Positions 52,625 to 61,441 of a DNA stretch of 64,000 nucleotides are shown in pieces; within the stretch, counting starts at the first letter, position 1; the number at the start of each line of letters is the position of its first letter. Source of the stretch: an uncultured Acetatifactor sp. (GTDB taxonomy: Bacteria > Bacillota > Clostridia > Lachnospirales > Lachnospiraceae); assembly GCA_910586775.1 (NCBI GenBank), contig CAJUJN010000006.1, positions 48,070 to 112,069 of the forward strand. Reading direction: 5' to 3'. A program made the position numbers and the translations under genes. The notes below the pieces were generated by a model. That model saw nothing but the letters and a program-made list of their open reading frames with translations, was not told the DNA's origin and ran no database searches.

Positions 52625-53737
52625 CTACTCCATAAACGCTTCCCCGATGGCAATGTTGATGCCTTCGGATACGGTATAGCTGACCCGCTTGATGACGGCG
52701 TCAATGTCCTTGCCCGTCATATACATATTGTTCAGTTCCGCAAAATTCAGCTTCTGCTTCTCCCTGTATCTGGCGCTGGCAGGATCTTCGTCTTCCTCCA
52801 GAAGCTTATCCAACGCATCCCCCACTATGGTGGCGGCATCCACTACAGTGGGGATACCGATAGCGATTACAGGTACCCCCAGACTCTCCATCGTCAAGGC
52901 ATTCCTGTGGTTGCCCACGCCGGAGCCTGGCTGGATGCCGGTATTGGTAATCTGAATGGTACGGTTGAGGCGCTTCGTGCTGCGGGCCGCCAGAGCATCA
53001 ATGACGATGAGCACATCCGGTGCCGTCTCTCCAACCACACCCTTGACAATCTCCGCCGTTTCCATTCCCGTCTTCGCCATAACCCCGGGCTCCAGGGCGC
53101 TGACCTGGTTCATCCTGTCGCAGTTATAGGCGGCTTTTCCGTACTCCCTCACGATATGCCTGGTGATGAAGAGATTGTCCACCACCTGGGGGCCCAGGGC
53201 ATCTGCGGTCACTTCCCGGTTTCCCAGCCCTACCACCAGCACGGACTGCTCCTTCTCCGCATCCGGCAGCAATTCCTGAAGCTCCTCTGCCAGCCTGGCC
53301 GAAATCTCCCTGTGATAATCCTCATCCGGCTCCACCATGGCAGGCGCTTCCATGGTCACATAGATTCCCACCGGCTTACCCATGGCTTTGGCGGCATTTT
53401 TCGTATCAATCATCACTTTTGTGACACGAATGTCATCTTCTTCGTGGTAATATTCCTCTACCCTGACACCCCGCAACTCACTGTCCGCCTCGCTGATGCT
53501 TTCACGCGCCTCCAGCGCCAGGTCCGTCCTCACCTGCGTATTTCCGTGGAATGACCTCTTTCCACCGAAACTGTCCTCTTCCGCAAGGCGGCTTTTTTCC
53601 AGAGAATGTACGCTTTCTGCGGAATGCTCCTCTTCCGTGGCATACTCTTTTTTCAGGGAATGCTTCTCTTCCATAGCCCCCCTTTTCTCCATGGAATGCT
53701 CGTCTCCCAGGGAACGATTTTTCTTTATACTTTGCAT
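52625..53737 (-). CDS. gpr: Germination protease (GPR) with repeat-expanded N-terminus
   Basis: GPR degrades small acid-soluble spore proteins at germination. The 370-residue protein contains the normal core from VRTDLALEARESI (starting at residue 69) through LVVGLGNREVTADALGP, VIDALAARSTKRLNRTIQITNTGIQPGSGVG (quoted in parts) and GVPVIAIGIPTVVDA. Relatives have a propeptide of about 10-20 residues. Here 68 residues precede the core, almost all built of hexads such as EHSMEK, KHSLKK, EHSAES and VHSLEK. How this affects autoprocessing is unknown. It is divergent from rpsT and precedes spoIIP, a classical pair. Confidence 0.94.
   Translation of the reverse strand: MQSIKKNRSLGDEHSMEKRGAMEEKHSLKKEYATEEEHSAESVHSLEKSRLAEEDSFGGKRSFHGNTQVRTDLALEARESISEADSELRGVRVEEYYHEEDDIRVTKVMIDTKNAAKAMGKPVGIYVTMEAPAMVEPDEDYHREISARLAEELQELLPDAEKEQSVLVVGLGNREVTADALGPQVVDNLFITRHIVREYGKAAYNCDRMNQVSALEPGVMAKTGMETAEIVKGVVGETAPDVLIVIDALAARSTKRLNRTIQITNTGIQPGSGVGNHRNALTMESLGVPVIAIGIPTVVDAATIVGDALDKLLEEDEDPASARYREKQKLNFAELNNMYMTGKDIDAVIKRVSYTVSEGINIAIGEAFME
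53540..53719 (-). repeat. Ten 18-bp hexad repeats in the gpr 5' end
   Basis: Ten successive 18-bp units encode residues 7-66 of GPR. The consensus is close to GAGCATTCCATGGAAGAG (EHSMEE). The last two units are shifted and read in a different frame (DSFGGK, RSFHGN), which shows that frame was not preserved during the spread of the unit. Confidence 0.85.
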
Positions 53738-53936
53738 TGTTCCTCACTCTCTTTCGCAATTCGGTTTCACTTCTGCAATTTATTTTCTATTTTGTTCAAT
53801 TTTTCTCGGAATATGTCTTGACAAAGCTTCTATTATTTACTAAACTGTCTTTATGCGTTTATCACAGTCCTCCGTGTCTGACTGGGAAAAGCAAAACCAA
53901 ACATAATTATAGTATACAATTGGAGGTGTACGAGAC

Positions 53937-54200
53937 TTGGCTAATATTAAATCCGCAAAGAAGAGAATCCTGGTAAACCGCACCAAGGCCGATAGGAACA
54001 AGGCGATCAGATCAAGTGTTAAGACTGCCATCAAGAAGGTATATGCTGCGATTGCTACAGGTGACAAGGCTGCTGCAAAGGCTGAACTGGCTGCTGCTAC
54101 CAAAGTCATCGAGATGGCCGGGAGCAAGGGCATTTATCACAAGAACAATGTTGCCCACAAGGTTTCCCGTATCAGCAAAGCCGTAAATGAAATGGCTTAA
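53937..54200 (+). CDS. rpsT: 30S ribosomal protein S20
   Basis: The 87-residue protein is a standard S20, rich in Lys and Ala, with the usual ANIKSAKKRILVNRTKADRN start. Initiation is at a TTG codon (53937) with GGAGG ten bases upstream. A rare start codon is also known for rpsT of E. coli, where it takes part in autoregulation. It is divergent from gpr and followed by two hairpins. Confidence 0.96.
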   Translation: MANIKSAKKRILVNRTKADRNKAIRSSVKTAIKKVYAAIATGDKAAAKAELAAATKVIEMAGSKGIYHKNNVAHKVSRISKAVNEMA

Positions 54201-54283
54201 TTGATATTATGTATAATCTCTCCATGTAAGACTTTTTCGGCAAAAAAGTCTTTGGAAAGAGATATTTTTCAAAATTGCTCACC

Positions 54284-54319
54284 AAAAAAACACCCATAAC
54301 CGTCATATGGGTGTTTTTT
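54284..54319. terminator. Bidirectional terminator between rpsT and the TPM gene
   Basis: The stem CACCCATA / TATGGGTG (54291-54298 and 54306-54313) is flanked by a run of A on one side and T on the other, so it works on both strands. A further hairpin AAGACTTTTT / AAAAAGTCTT lies at about 54229-54251. Confidence 0.85.
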
Positions 54320-54322
54320 CAT

Positions 54323-55225
54323 TCAATGCCTGTGGCTTCCGCCTCCGTGACTGGCCCCACTGCTGCTGTGGTGATGTCCGCCACCGCCGCTGTGTCCTCC
54401 GCCGCCGGAAGAACCGGGCGTCTCAATCTTTCTTGTAACTACGCTCTTCCTCAGAAAAGCATCCGTCTTGTCATGCAGCTCCGGCTTCCCGCCTGCCACA
54501 TAGGCATTCACCGCCACCGTATTTTCCGCCTTCTTCTGGGAAGAACCGCTGACAGCATAAACAAATGCTATGATAATCGGCAGAATGAATACCGTACCCC
54601 AGGAAAAAGGTAGCTTCAAAGAAGTATCCATCAGCCTGGCAATCTCTTTCACATAAGCCCTGTAAGCTTTATAAGGATTCGTGGCATAATAATCATCCAC
54701 CGCGTAAAGCACCTGGTCTATGTCCCTGACGCTGAAAGCCCTCTCCACGCTGCCGCTGGTGGAAAGATGCTCTCCGTTCTGCCCCTCATACCAGTTGTGC
54801 AGAAGGAGAACTCCGTCCCCCTCAAAGCCCTTATTGTAGCCATAATGATTCTCGTCCCAGAAATCATCGGCGATATCCTGCATATTCTGCTCCCAGCTCT
54901 GAGAGCGGAGCCCGTACTGCGCCATGGCATCTGCCCCTTCCACAGACTGGCTGAAGGTCACAAGCACGATATCAATATGTAACTTGTTCTCCGTTTCCGC
55001 TATGTACCTACGCAAATCCTCTTCTTCCTGAGCGGTAAGCACGTCCGCATAGTCATATACCCGTTCTACGGGGGCCTCATTGTTGGTTCTGGGAACATCC
55101 CCCCGGGACCGGTTCACCGCTGCTATCACAATGCAGAGCAGCGCCAGGATTCCAATCCCGATGAACCAAAATCGAAAATAGTGAAGATATTGTCTTCCTG
55201 CTTCTTTTTTAACATCGTTTTCCAT
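54323..55225 (-). CDS. TPM-domain membrane protein
   Basis: The 300-residue protein has a membrane segment near the N-terminus (about 18-40), a TPM domain (about 55-190) with VYDYADVLTAQEEEDLRRYI and GVLLLHNW, a second membrane segment (about 218-235), and a C-terminal tail of Gly, His and Ser (SSGGGGHSGGGGHHHSSSG and on). TPM domains occur in photosystem repair and in cell-surface proteins; the role here is unknown. It follows the zinc-ribbon protein gene on the same strand. Confidence 0.85.
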   Translation of the reverse strand: MENDVKKEAGRQYLHYFRFWFIGIGILALLCIVIAAVNRSRGDVPRTNNEAPVERVYDYADVLTAQEEEDLRRYIAETENKLHIDIVLVTFSQSVEGADAMAQYGLRSQSWEQNMQDIADDFWDENHYGYNKGFEGDGVLLLHNWYEGQNGEHLSTSGSVERAFSVRDIDQVLYAVDDYYATNPYKAYRAYVKEIARLMDTSLKLPFSWGTVFILPIIIAFVYAVSGSSQKKAENTVAVNAYVAGGKPELHDKTDAFLRKSVVTRKIETPGSSGGGGHSGGGGHHHSSSGASHGGGSHRH

Positions 55226-55310
55226 CTTGTTTTATCATCTCAATTCCGCAGCTATACGCCGCTTTTTATTTTCTCTTTCTCTGATTTGCAGCGAATTTAC
55301 GATACGTGTT

Positions 55311-56300
55311 TCACAGCAAACCCAGCAACACCTGCAGCAGTGCCAGAATCACCGTAAGGCATGCCCACAGAGTCCCTACATAAGCCATGAACTTTCCGTT
55401 GGAAAAGGGCGCCTTCCCCACAATCTTCCCTGTCTGCCCGTTTACATAGAAAGGATACTCCTGGTCTTTATAGCGATATATGTATTTCCACACCGGAAGC
55501 AGCCCATAGGTTGTCCTGCTGTCTCTCACGCGCACATCCTGCTGCACTGTCTTTACGGCACTGTAGCCCGCATAGCTTTCCCGCAGAAGCTTCTCGGCAT
55601 CCGCCTTCATCAAAGATTTCGCCCGCGTCTCCACCACATCGGCTGTCATATTATATTTCTCTCCGTAAAAGCCGGACATAAATTTCGGCTCAAAACTCAC
55701 CATCTGGCCATATTGAAACGGCGCAATCAGGTCCATCACATCGTCCGGCATCTGATCGGAGGCGTCCGCAGGTATCTTCTCAAAACGAATATCCATGCTG
55801 CGGTTTATGGCATAGAAACTGGTCTCCGTGTACTCCTTATCCCCGCTGCGCCAGACCCGTATCTTCGTGCCCTCACCCTGGAAGAAACAGGTGGTGTCAT
55901 AATCGTAGAACCAGTAGGGCACATAATAGCCCTGCATACTGTTCAGCCTGGCTTCGGAGAGAAAATCAGTGGGTGCAAAAAGGCACTTTTTGAATTTATC
56001 CCGAAGGGACTGCTTGCAGGTTTCCCTTCCCATCTGGAACGGAATCATCATCTGCGGCGCATACCTGCCCTCCACCCTCTCGTTAAAAATCAGGTAGCTG
56101 TCACAGTATGGGCACTGAGTTGCCGATGTATGCTCCTCCACCGGCACCTCGCCGCCGCAGTTGGGGCAGAGCGTCAGAGCTCCGGTCTGCCCTTCCGCCC
56201 GCTCACCGCTCTCTTCACTTTCACAATAGGGACAGTACATGCCATGCCTCTCAGGGCTGTATACGGCATTGCCCCCGCAGTTTCTGCATCTGAAATACAT
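55311..56300 (-). CDS. Zinc-ribbon membrane protein
   Basis: The 329-residue protein begins with paired zinc ribbons: CRNCGG and CPYC in the first 25 residues, then CPNCGG and CPYC (about 45-70). A large globular part follows with YYVPYWFYDYDTTC and GLLPVWKYIYRYKDQEYPF, and it ends in one or two membrane segments (about 300-329). Proteins of this kind often accompany TPM-domain proteins, as here. Function is not known. Confidence 0.78.
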   Translation of the reverse strand: MYFRCRNCGGNAVYSPERHGMYCPYCESEESGERAEGQTGALTLCPNCGGEVPVEEHTSATQCPYCDSYLIFNERVEGRYAPQMMIPFQMGRETCKQSLRDKFKKCLFAPTDFLSEARLNSMQGYYVPYWFYDYDTTCFFQGEGTKIRVWRSGDKEYTETSFYAINRSMDIRFEKIPADASDQMPDDVMDLIAPFQYGQMVSFEPKFMSGFYGEKYNMTADVVETRAKSLMKADAEKLLRESYAGYSAVKTVQQDVRVRDSRTTYGLLPVWKYIYRYKDQEYPFYVNGQTGKIVGKAPFSNGKFMAYVGTLWACLTVILALLQVLLGLL

Positions 56301-56369
56301 ATTTTATCCTTTCTTCCGTACGAGTCGCATGTTTTTACATTTATCCTCACACGTTTTTTTGTCATGCTC

Positions 56370-56423
56370 AAGGCCGCCGGAATTTACCAGTCTGTGCGGG
56401 CCGGGAATATGGCCGGCGGCCTT
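56370..56423 (+). repeat. 54-bp palindrome with perfect 11-bp arms (copy 5 of the intergenic family)
   Basis: The arms AAGGCCGCCGG (56370-56380) and CCGGCGGCCTT (56413-56423) are perfect. The core GCCGGAATTTACC is at 56376-56388. Length equals that of the copy at 1956-2009. It lies between the 175-residue protein gene and the zinc-ribbon gene. Confidence 0.8.
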
Positions 56424-56495
56424 AAAGTCACTGTCACGACGGTATTCTGACAGGCGGCTGCCGCTTCTGACTGACTGCCAGCCTGCATCAAATCC

Positions 56496-57023
56496 TCAGT
56501 CGCAGAGCACCACTACCCGCTGGGGCGTTGTCTGTGCCGGAATGCTTCTGGTGGAGTGGGTGTACGTGACTACAAGCTTGTGATTAGCCGGATTTCCCTG
56601 GAAATACTGATTATTGGTAGTCCTCACATCCACGCTTCCGTCCATGTTCAGCTGCAATGTCTGCTCCTCGTTCACCAGGGATGTATTAAAATATCCCACG
56701 CATACCATCCGGCTGTTTTTCTCCTGCGCCGCTGCCACCGCATTATACTGAGGCGGATAAATCAACGGCATGGGCGCATCCGCATCGTACCAGAAGGTGC
56801 ACAGCATCCCAACGGAAAGAGTCTCAAAATCCACCACATAGGTGGACGGCGTAACCAAAAACAATACCGTGTTCCCATTCATATCCTCCAGCGTAACGAA
56901 AATGATACAGCCATTGGTACGGCCTCCTCCCACCCTGCCGGGCGTCATTTCCACGATAGTACCGGTTACGGAACCGAACCTGTTTCTCTTATAAGGTCTT
57001 TTTTCCCCGAAAACAAAATCCAT
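56496..57023 (-). CDS. Uncharacterised beta-rich protein
   Basis: The protein of 175 residues (start at the ATG with GGAGA in front; an ATG at 57035 is less likely) is not recognised. It appears rich in beta strands, for example FGSVTGTIVEMTPG, GCIIFVTLEDMNGNTVLFLV and MVCVGYFNTSLVNEEQTLQL, which might form an OB-like fold. There is no signal peptide or membrane segment. It lies upstream of the zinc-ribbon and TPM genes on the same strand, separated by a palindromic repeat. A nine-base inverted repeat sits just before the start. Confidence 0.6.
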   Translation of the reverse strand: MDFVFGEKRPYKRNRFGSVTGTIVEMTPGRVGGGRTNGCIIFVTLEDMNGNTVLFLVTPSTYVVDFETLSVGMLCTFWYDADAPMPLIYPPQYNAVAAAQEKNSRMVCVGYFNTSLVNEEQTLQLNMDGSVDVRTTNNQYFQGNPANHKLVVTYTHSTRSIPAQTTPQRVVVLCD

Positions 57024-57035
57024 GGCTTCTCCCAT

Positions 57036-57069
57036 AAAACATATGATCTGTCTGCATATGATATGTTTT
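57036..57069. promoter_or_regulatory. Perfect 9-bp inverted repeat upstream of the beta-rich protein gene
   Basis: AAAACATAT (57036-57044) and ATATGTTTT (57061-57069) enclose two CATATG sites. It could be an operator or a leader hairpin. Confidence 0.45.
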
Positions 57070-57146
57070 TTCCCTTAAAATATTGCCTGTATTACTGTTT
57101 ATGACAGATTATGAAACCATTCTGTCTCCCGGACGGCAATTTCGGG

Positions 57147-58310
57147 CTAATGTATCAATATATCGCACGGCCGCACTATGATACCGCCGCCCAGCACAGC
57201 ATCCCCGTCATAAAAGCATACGGACTGTCCCGGCGCAGCCGCCCTGACCGGATTCTCAAAAACCGCAAGCAAACGGTCCGGCGCAATCTTTCTCACGGTA
57301 CAGTACTCGCCCTTGTGGTTGTACCGGATCTTGGCAAAAGCCCGCACAGGCTCCGTCAGGTCCTCCACCGCCATGAAATTCACCCTGTCGCAGAACACTT
57401 CCCTGGTGAAAAGCTCCTCGTTCTTACCGATCACTACTTCGTCCGTATCCGGGCGGATATCTGTCACATAGACCCGATCCCCCATGGGCAGCTCCAATCC
57501 TCTGCGCTGTCCGATGGTATAGTGGGTGATTCCCTTGTGGCGCCCCAGCACCTTCCCCCGGGCATCCACAAAATTTCCCGGCTTCGGGACGCGCCCGGCG
57601 ACTTCCCTGTCGATAAATCCCGCGTAATCATCATCCGGCACAAAGCAGATTTCCTGGCTGTCAGGCTTATCCGCAACCGGAAGCCCAATCTCTCCTGCAA
57701 AGGCGCGAATCTGTTCCTTGGTATAATCTCCCACCGGCATCAGCGTGTGGGCAAGCTGCTCCTGGGTCAGATTATAGAGTGCGTAGGTCTGGTCCTTACC
57801 GGCTGTCACAGAGCGGCTGACTGCGAAGCGATTATTCGGCAGCTTTACCACCCGGGCATAATGTCCTGTGGCGATGTAATCAGCCCCCAGCGCCAGGCTC
57901 CTGCGCAGCAAAGCATCCCATTTCACATACCGGTTGCAGGCAATGCAGGGATTCGGCGTGTGCCCCTGTAAGTATTCTTCCACGAAATAATCCATCACGT
58001 GACACTTGAATTCCTGTTTGAAGTTCATGACATAATAGGGAATCTCCAGCACTTCTGCAACCCTTCTGGCATCTTCCACCGCCTTCAGCCCGCAGCAGCC
58101 TGACTCTCCGGCTGCGTCCGATACGCCTCCGCCTGTTCCATCCGATATACCGCTGCGCTCGTTTACGTCCCGCATGCTTACGGCTTCGCCGCTCTCCTGC
58201 CAGATTTGCATGGTGACTCCGATTACATTGTAGCCCTGCTGTTTCAAAAGCCAGGCGGCCACGGAAGAATCCACGCCTCCCGACATTCCTACTACCACTG
58301 TCTTCTTCAT
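57147..58310 (-). CDS. mnmA: tRNA-specific 2-thiouridylase MnmA
   Basis: The 387-residue enzyme places sulfur on U34 of Lys, Glu and Gln tRNAs. The PP-loop GMSGGVDSS is at 8-16. The catalytic cysteines are in NPCIACNRY and in SQEICFVPDDD. The start at 58310 has a GGGAG site; an open extension upstream is discounted. An insertion of about 30 residues (roughly 39-70, QESGEAVSMRDVNERSG and following) lies between MQIW and GCCGLKAVEDARRVAEVL, where relatives have a short acidic loop. Otherwise it is typical. Confidence 0.94.
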   Translation of the reverse strand: MKKTVVVGMSGGVDSSVAAWLLKQQGYNVIGVTMQIWQESGEAVSMRDVNERSGISDGTGGGVSDAAGESGCCGLKAVEDARRVAEVLEIPYYVMNFKQEFKCHVMDYFVEEYLQGHTPNPCIACNRYVKWDALLRRSLALGADYIATGHYARVVKLPNNRFAVSRSVTAGKDQTYALYNLTQEQLAHTLMPVGDYTKEQIRAFAGEIGLPVADKPDSQEICFVPDDDYAGFIDREVAGRVPKPGNFVDARGKVLGRHKGITHYTIGQRRGLELPMGDRVYVTDIRPDTDEVVIGKNEELFTREVFCDRVNFMAVEDLTEPVRAFAKIRYNHKGEYCTVRKIAPDRLLAVFENPVRAAAPGQSVCFYDGDAVLGGGIIVRPCDILIH

Positions 58311-58511
58311 ATATCTCCCAATCCAATCCCGGTTATCCGAATACCCTGTTTCAGGCAGGGAAACCGCCTTCCCGTTTTCCGAAATATCAACATTCGTTCT
58401 GCATATCCCCTTCTGCAACACCTTTTCGCAACCATCTCTTCGCCGCATTCTTCCGTCAAAACAGAGGCTCCGTCAGCCCCCACTGTATACAGTACCAGAT
58501 AACTACATCCC

Positions 58512-58871
58512 TTAACGGATTCTGGCCCCGAAAGGCATCAGCGCCAACTTTGCTATCTTGAAATGCTGCAGTCCAAACGGAATACCGATAATTGTTACAC
58601 ATAAAACACATCCCATTATAGCAGAGCCCACAGCCATGGGAATCCCGGACAAGGCCAGCCAGAGCACATTCAACAGCATTGAGCCCACTCCGCCGCCATA
58701 ATCCACTTCTTTTCCAAAGGGAAAGAAGGAGAGACTGGCAAATTTAAAGCACTGTGTCCCCCAGGGGATTCCCACAATCGTAATACACCAGAACAACCCG
58801 GCAATCAGCCAGCCAAGCCCGCTAAAAAAACCGCCGCATACAAACCACAGTAAATTTCCCAGACAACCCAT
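58512..58871 (-). CDS. YccF-domain membrane protein
   Basis: The 119-residue protein consists of two YccF repeats: MGCLGNLLWFVCGGFFSGLG with WCITIVGIPWGTQCFKFA, and NVLWLALSGIPMAVGSAIMG with CVTIIGIPFGLQHFKIAKLA. Four membrane segments are likely. The start is set by GGGAGG eight bases upstream. The function of the family is not known. It is a single gene about 200 bases before mnmA's upstream end. Confidence 0.88.
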   Translation of the reverse strand: MGCLGNLLWFVCGGFFSGLGWLIAGLFWCITIVGIPWGTQCFKFASLSFFPFGKEVDYGGGVGSMLLNVLWLALSGIPMAVGSAIMGCVLCVTIIGIPFGLQHFKIAKLALMPFGARIR

Positions 58872-59401
58872 AAATAGCGCCTCCCTGTCATACCCATATT
58901 TCTTTTGCCACAGCCGCACTGCCTTTAACTGTCTTCTCACATAACGGCACTGCCTTTAACCGTCTCATGATACTGCGTCTGAACGCCGGCTTCCCATGCA
59001 GCCTGTAACAGCAAGCAATTCATGCAGCTATTGTAAGCTGTCCTTCAGCTCCCTGCTTTTACTATATTATGCCGGCATCCGCCGTTATTACAGCACTCTC
59101 TGACCAAATGCACCAACAGCTTTCACCGCAAAACATCCCCTGCAGGATAAGGAAAAAGCCTCTATGAACTCGCTCCGTCCATAAAGGCCTTGCAAATTTA
59201 TATTTATTATATAGCATCTCCATCCAAAAAACAACATCCACTTTAGCACGAATGAAATGTTAAACTGCAACGGAAATACCCGGAGCAGAATTCCACTAAA
59301 GAAACCCAGTAAATCAAGTCTCCCTCTTTTTATCATAAAGGAACGCTGCAGCATGCTCTCTCAACGTACCGCCGAAACGACGAATTCAAAGCTGCCCCGG
59401 T
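58872..59401. other. Long intergenic region downstream of the BceAB-type operon
   Basis: This 530-base gap contains no gene I can support. An 88-codon open frame at 59088-59354 on the minus strand has no ribosome site. The only structure seen is a short direct repeat at its left end. Confidence 0.5.
58916..58960. repeat. Short direct repeat upstream of the YccF gene
   Basis: GCACTGCCTTTAAC occurs at 58916-58929 and 58947-58960, a spacing of 31 bases, with flanking similarity. Confidence 0.6.
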
Positions 59402-61441
59402 TCAGCCCATCACCCGTACAATTCTGTAATATGCCATGGAGGTCTTTCTGTAGCTGACACTGTACACCAGGGCAAAAATCAGACAGCCTCCCACGCAGCA
59501 GGCGATCAGCAGCCCCGTCTCAAAGAACCCTATGGCTCCCAGCAGCATATACACCATCCGCATCCCCACTGCCGTGTGACACAGCGCGCCGATCAGCGGC
59601 AAGCCGAACACCATGCTGATCTGCTTTCTGATAGTGCGGCGAATTTCTTCATCCCCCATCCCCACCTTCTGCATGATCTCAAAGTTCGTCTGATCCTCAA
59701 ATCCTTCCGTAATCTGCTTATAATACATGATAATCAGCAGACAGATGAGAAATATGGAACCGAAAAAGATACCGATGAAAAGCAATCCGCCATACGTACT
59801 CTCCTGTATCTCCATATTCTCCCTCCTGTCCCGATACTCGGCAAATTCCGGAAGAGTACCGGCATATTGTTCGATAGTCGCCGAAAATCCGTCAATCTTT
59901 TCTTTTTCGGAAAGCTCTTCTTCCGCCGGAATGTTCTCTCCCGCAGTGTCCAGCCAAAAGCCGTAATAATATGACATCTGTGCAGCACTGTCCACATGAT
60001 AGACGGCGCTCACCCTGCGAAGCTCCTCCTCATCCGCCAAAACCACAAGATAATCAGTATTCATGATATCGTTGGTATGCTTTTTCCTGATCCGGCTCTC
60101 GGTGAGCTCCTTTTTTACTGTATATTCCATGGAAAGCTCTTCTTCCATTCCTTTGAAAGACACCGTTTGAGCCGCAAAATCAGGGCCGTTGGAAAAGATC
60201 AGAACTTCCCCCGGCTGCAGCGTTTCCGACGCATTCTCCAGCCTGTTGTATTCCTCCAGCGTCATCAGGGACAGTCTGGTCCAACTTGAGTAATCATAAG
60301 GATCGCCCTCCGGCTGGAACAGATTATCCACCTGATAAACCCTGATCCCCACATAGGCGTAATCCAACTCCTCCTCCAGAATAACCCCGTGCTGCGCCGC
60401 AAGCTCCCGCGTCTCCTGTTTCAACGCTTCTCTGTCCACTGTTCCCTCACCGATAAAATTCAGTTCGAAACCCCTGCTGAAGCCCGAAGTCACAATGGAT
60501 TCCATCCCCAGATATACCGATACCGTGCATACCACCGTAATGATGACCATGGTGGAAAAAATACAGATATTGGCCAGACTCGCCGCACTTTTCTTCATCC
60601 GGTAAAGCATACCGGACACCGTGATAAAATTCTCCGGACGATAGTAAAATCCCTTTCTCTTCTTGAAAAAGCGAAGAGCCGCAATACTGCCCGAGGTAAA
60701 CAGAAAATAGGTTCCGATTACCACAAAGAACACCGCCAGGAAAAAGTCAAAAAAAACATTACTCTCCAACTGCGCTTTTACAGCCATGCGGTAGCCAAGC
60801 ACCATGGCCGCCAGCCCCGCCAGGCTCCAGAACCCGATCCGCTTCGGCTCCTTCTCCCCTCTCCTGGAATCCCCCAACAGTTCCACAGGATTGGATTTTC
60901 CTACCTGGATCAGATTCACAAAGAGGTTCAGCCCCATGATAAACGCATAAAAGATCATTGTCTGGGTAACCGCCGCCGGCTTTATGACAAAATCCACGTT
61001 CACAGGCATTTTCGCCAGGTTCAGCAGCAGCAGAAAAATCAGTTTGGAAAACAGCAGCCCCATTGCAATGGCTCCCACCATCACGACACAGTATATAATC
61101 ATGCTCTCCCAGAACAACATAATGCCGATATGCTTCTTTTCCAACCCCAGAATACTGTACAGGCCCAACTCTCTTTTTCTCCTCTTGATGAGAAAGCTGT
61201 TGGTATAGTACAGAAAGGGAATCATGATGATTCCTAAAAGTACATAGCCTATCTGCACAAGTATCACTGCGTATGCGCCTTTGGGAAGTGTATACATGAT
61301 ATCATTTTTTAAGATAAATCCAAATACAAAGTGGGTAAACATGGCAAATACGCTGATTCCAATGTATGGGAAATATACGGAACCATTTTTTCGTATATTA
61401 TTTGCTGCCATACGGGGCAGAAGTGACATTGTTTTCCTCAT
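59402..61441 (-). CDS. BceB-type ABC transporter permease (FtsX family)
   Basis: The 679-residue protein has ten membrane segments in the pattern of peptide-antibiotic exporters: one at the N-terminus, three near 55-165, two near 210-260, one near 290, a large outside domain (about 315-555) and three at the C-terminus. FLIKRRKRELGLYSILGLEKKHIG is the cytoplasmic FtsX-like segment (split here as ELGLYSILGLEKK). It overlaps the ATPase gene by four bases. BceAB-type pumps remove bacitracin, lantibiotics or similar peptides. Confidence 0.9.
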   Translation of the reverse strand: MRKTMSLLPRMAANNIRKNGSVYFPYIGISVFAMFTHFVFGFILKNDIMYTLPKGAYAVILVQIGYVLLGIIMIPFLYYTNSFLIKRRKRELGLYSILGLEKKHIGIMLFWESMIIYCVVMVGAIAMGLLFSKLIFLLLLNLAKMPVNVDFVIKPAAVTQTMIFYAFIMGLNLFVNLIQVGKSNPVELLGDSRRGEKEPKRIGFWSLAGLAAMVLGYRMAVKAQLESNVFFDFFLAVFFVVIGTYFLFTSGSIAALRFFKKRKGFYYRPENFITVSGMLYRMKKSAASLANICIFSTMVIITVVCTVSVYLGMESIVTSGFSRGFELNFIGEGTVDREALKQETRELAAQHGVILEEELDYAYVGIRVYQVDNLFQPEGDPYDYSSWTRLSLMTLEEYNRLENASETLQPGEVLIFSNGPDFAAQTVSFKGMEEELSMEYTVKKELTESRIRKKHTNDIMNTDYLVVLADEEELRRVSAVYHVDSAAQMSYYYGFWLDTAGENIPAEEELSEKEKIDGFSATIEQYAGTLPEFAEYRDRRENMEIQESTYGGLLFIGIFFGSIFLICLLIIMYYKQITEGFEDQTNFEIMQKVGMGDEEIRRTIRKQISMVFGLPLIGALCHTAVGMRMVYMLLGAIGFFETGLLIACCVGGCLIFALVYSVSYRKTSMAYYRIVRVMG

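Noticed and set aside
59088..59354. 88-codon open frame on the minus strand after the BceB-type gene
   Set aside because: No ribosome site and no recognisable motif.
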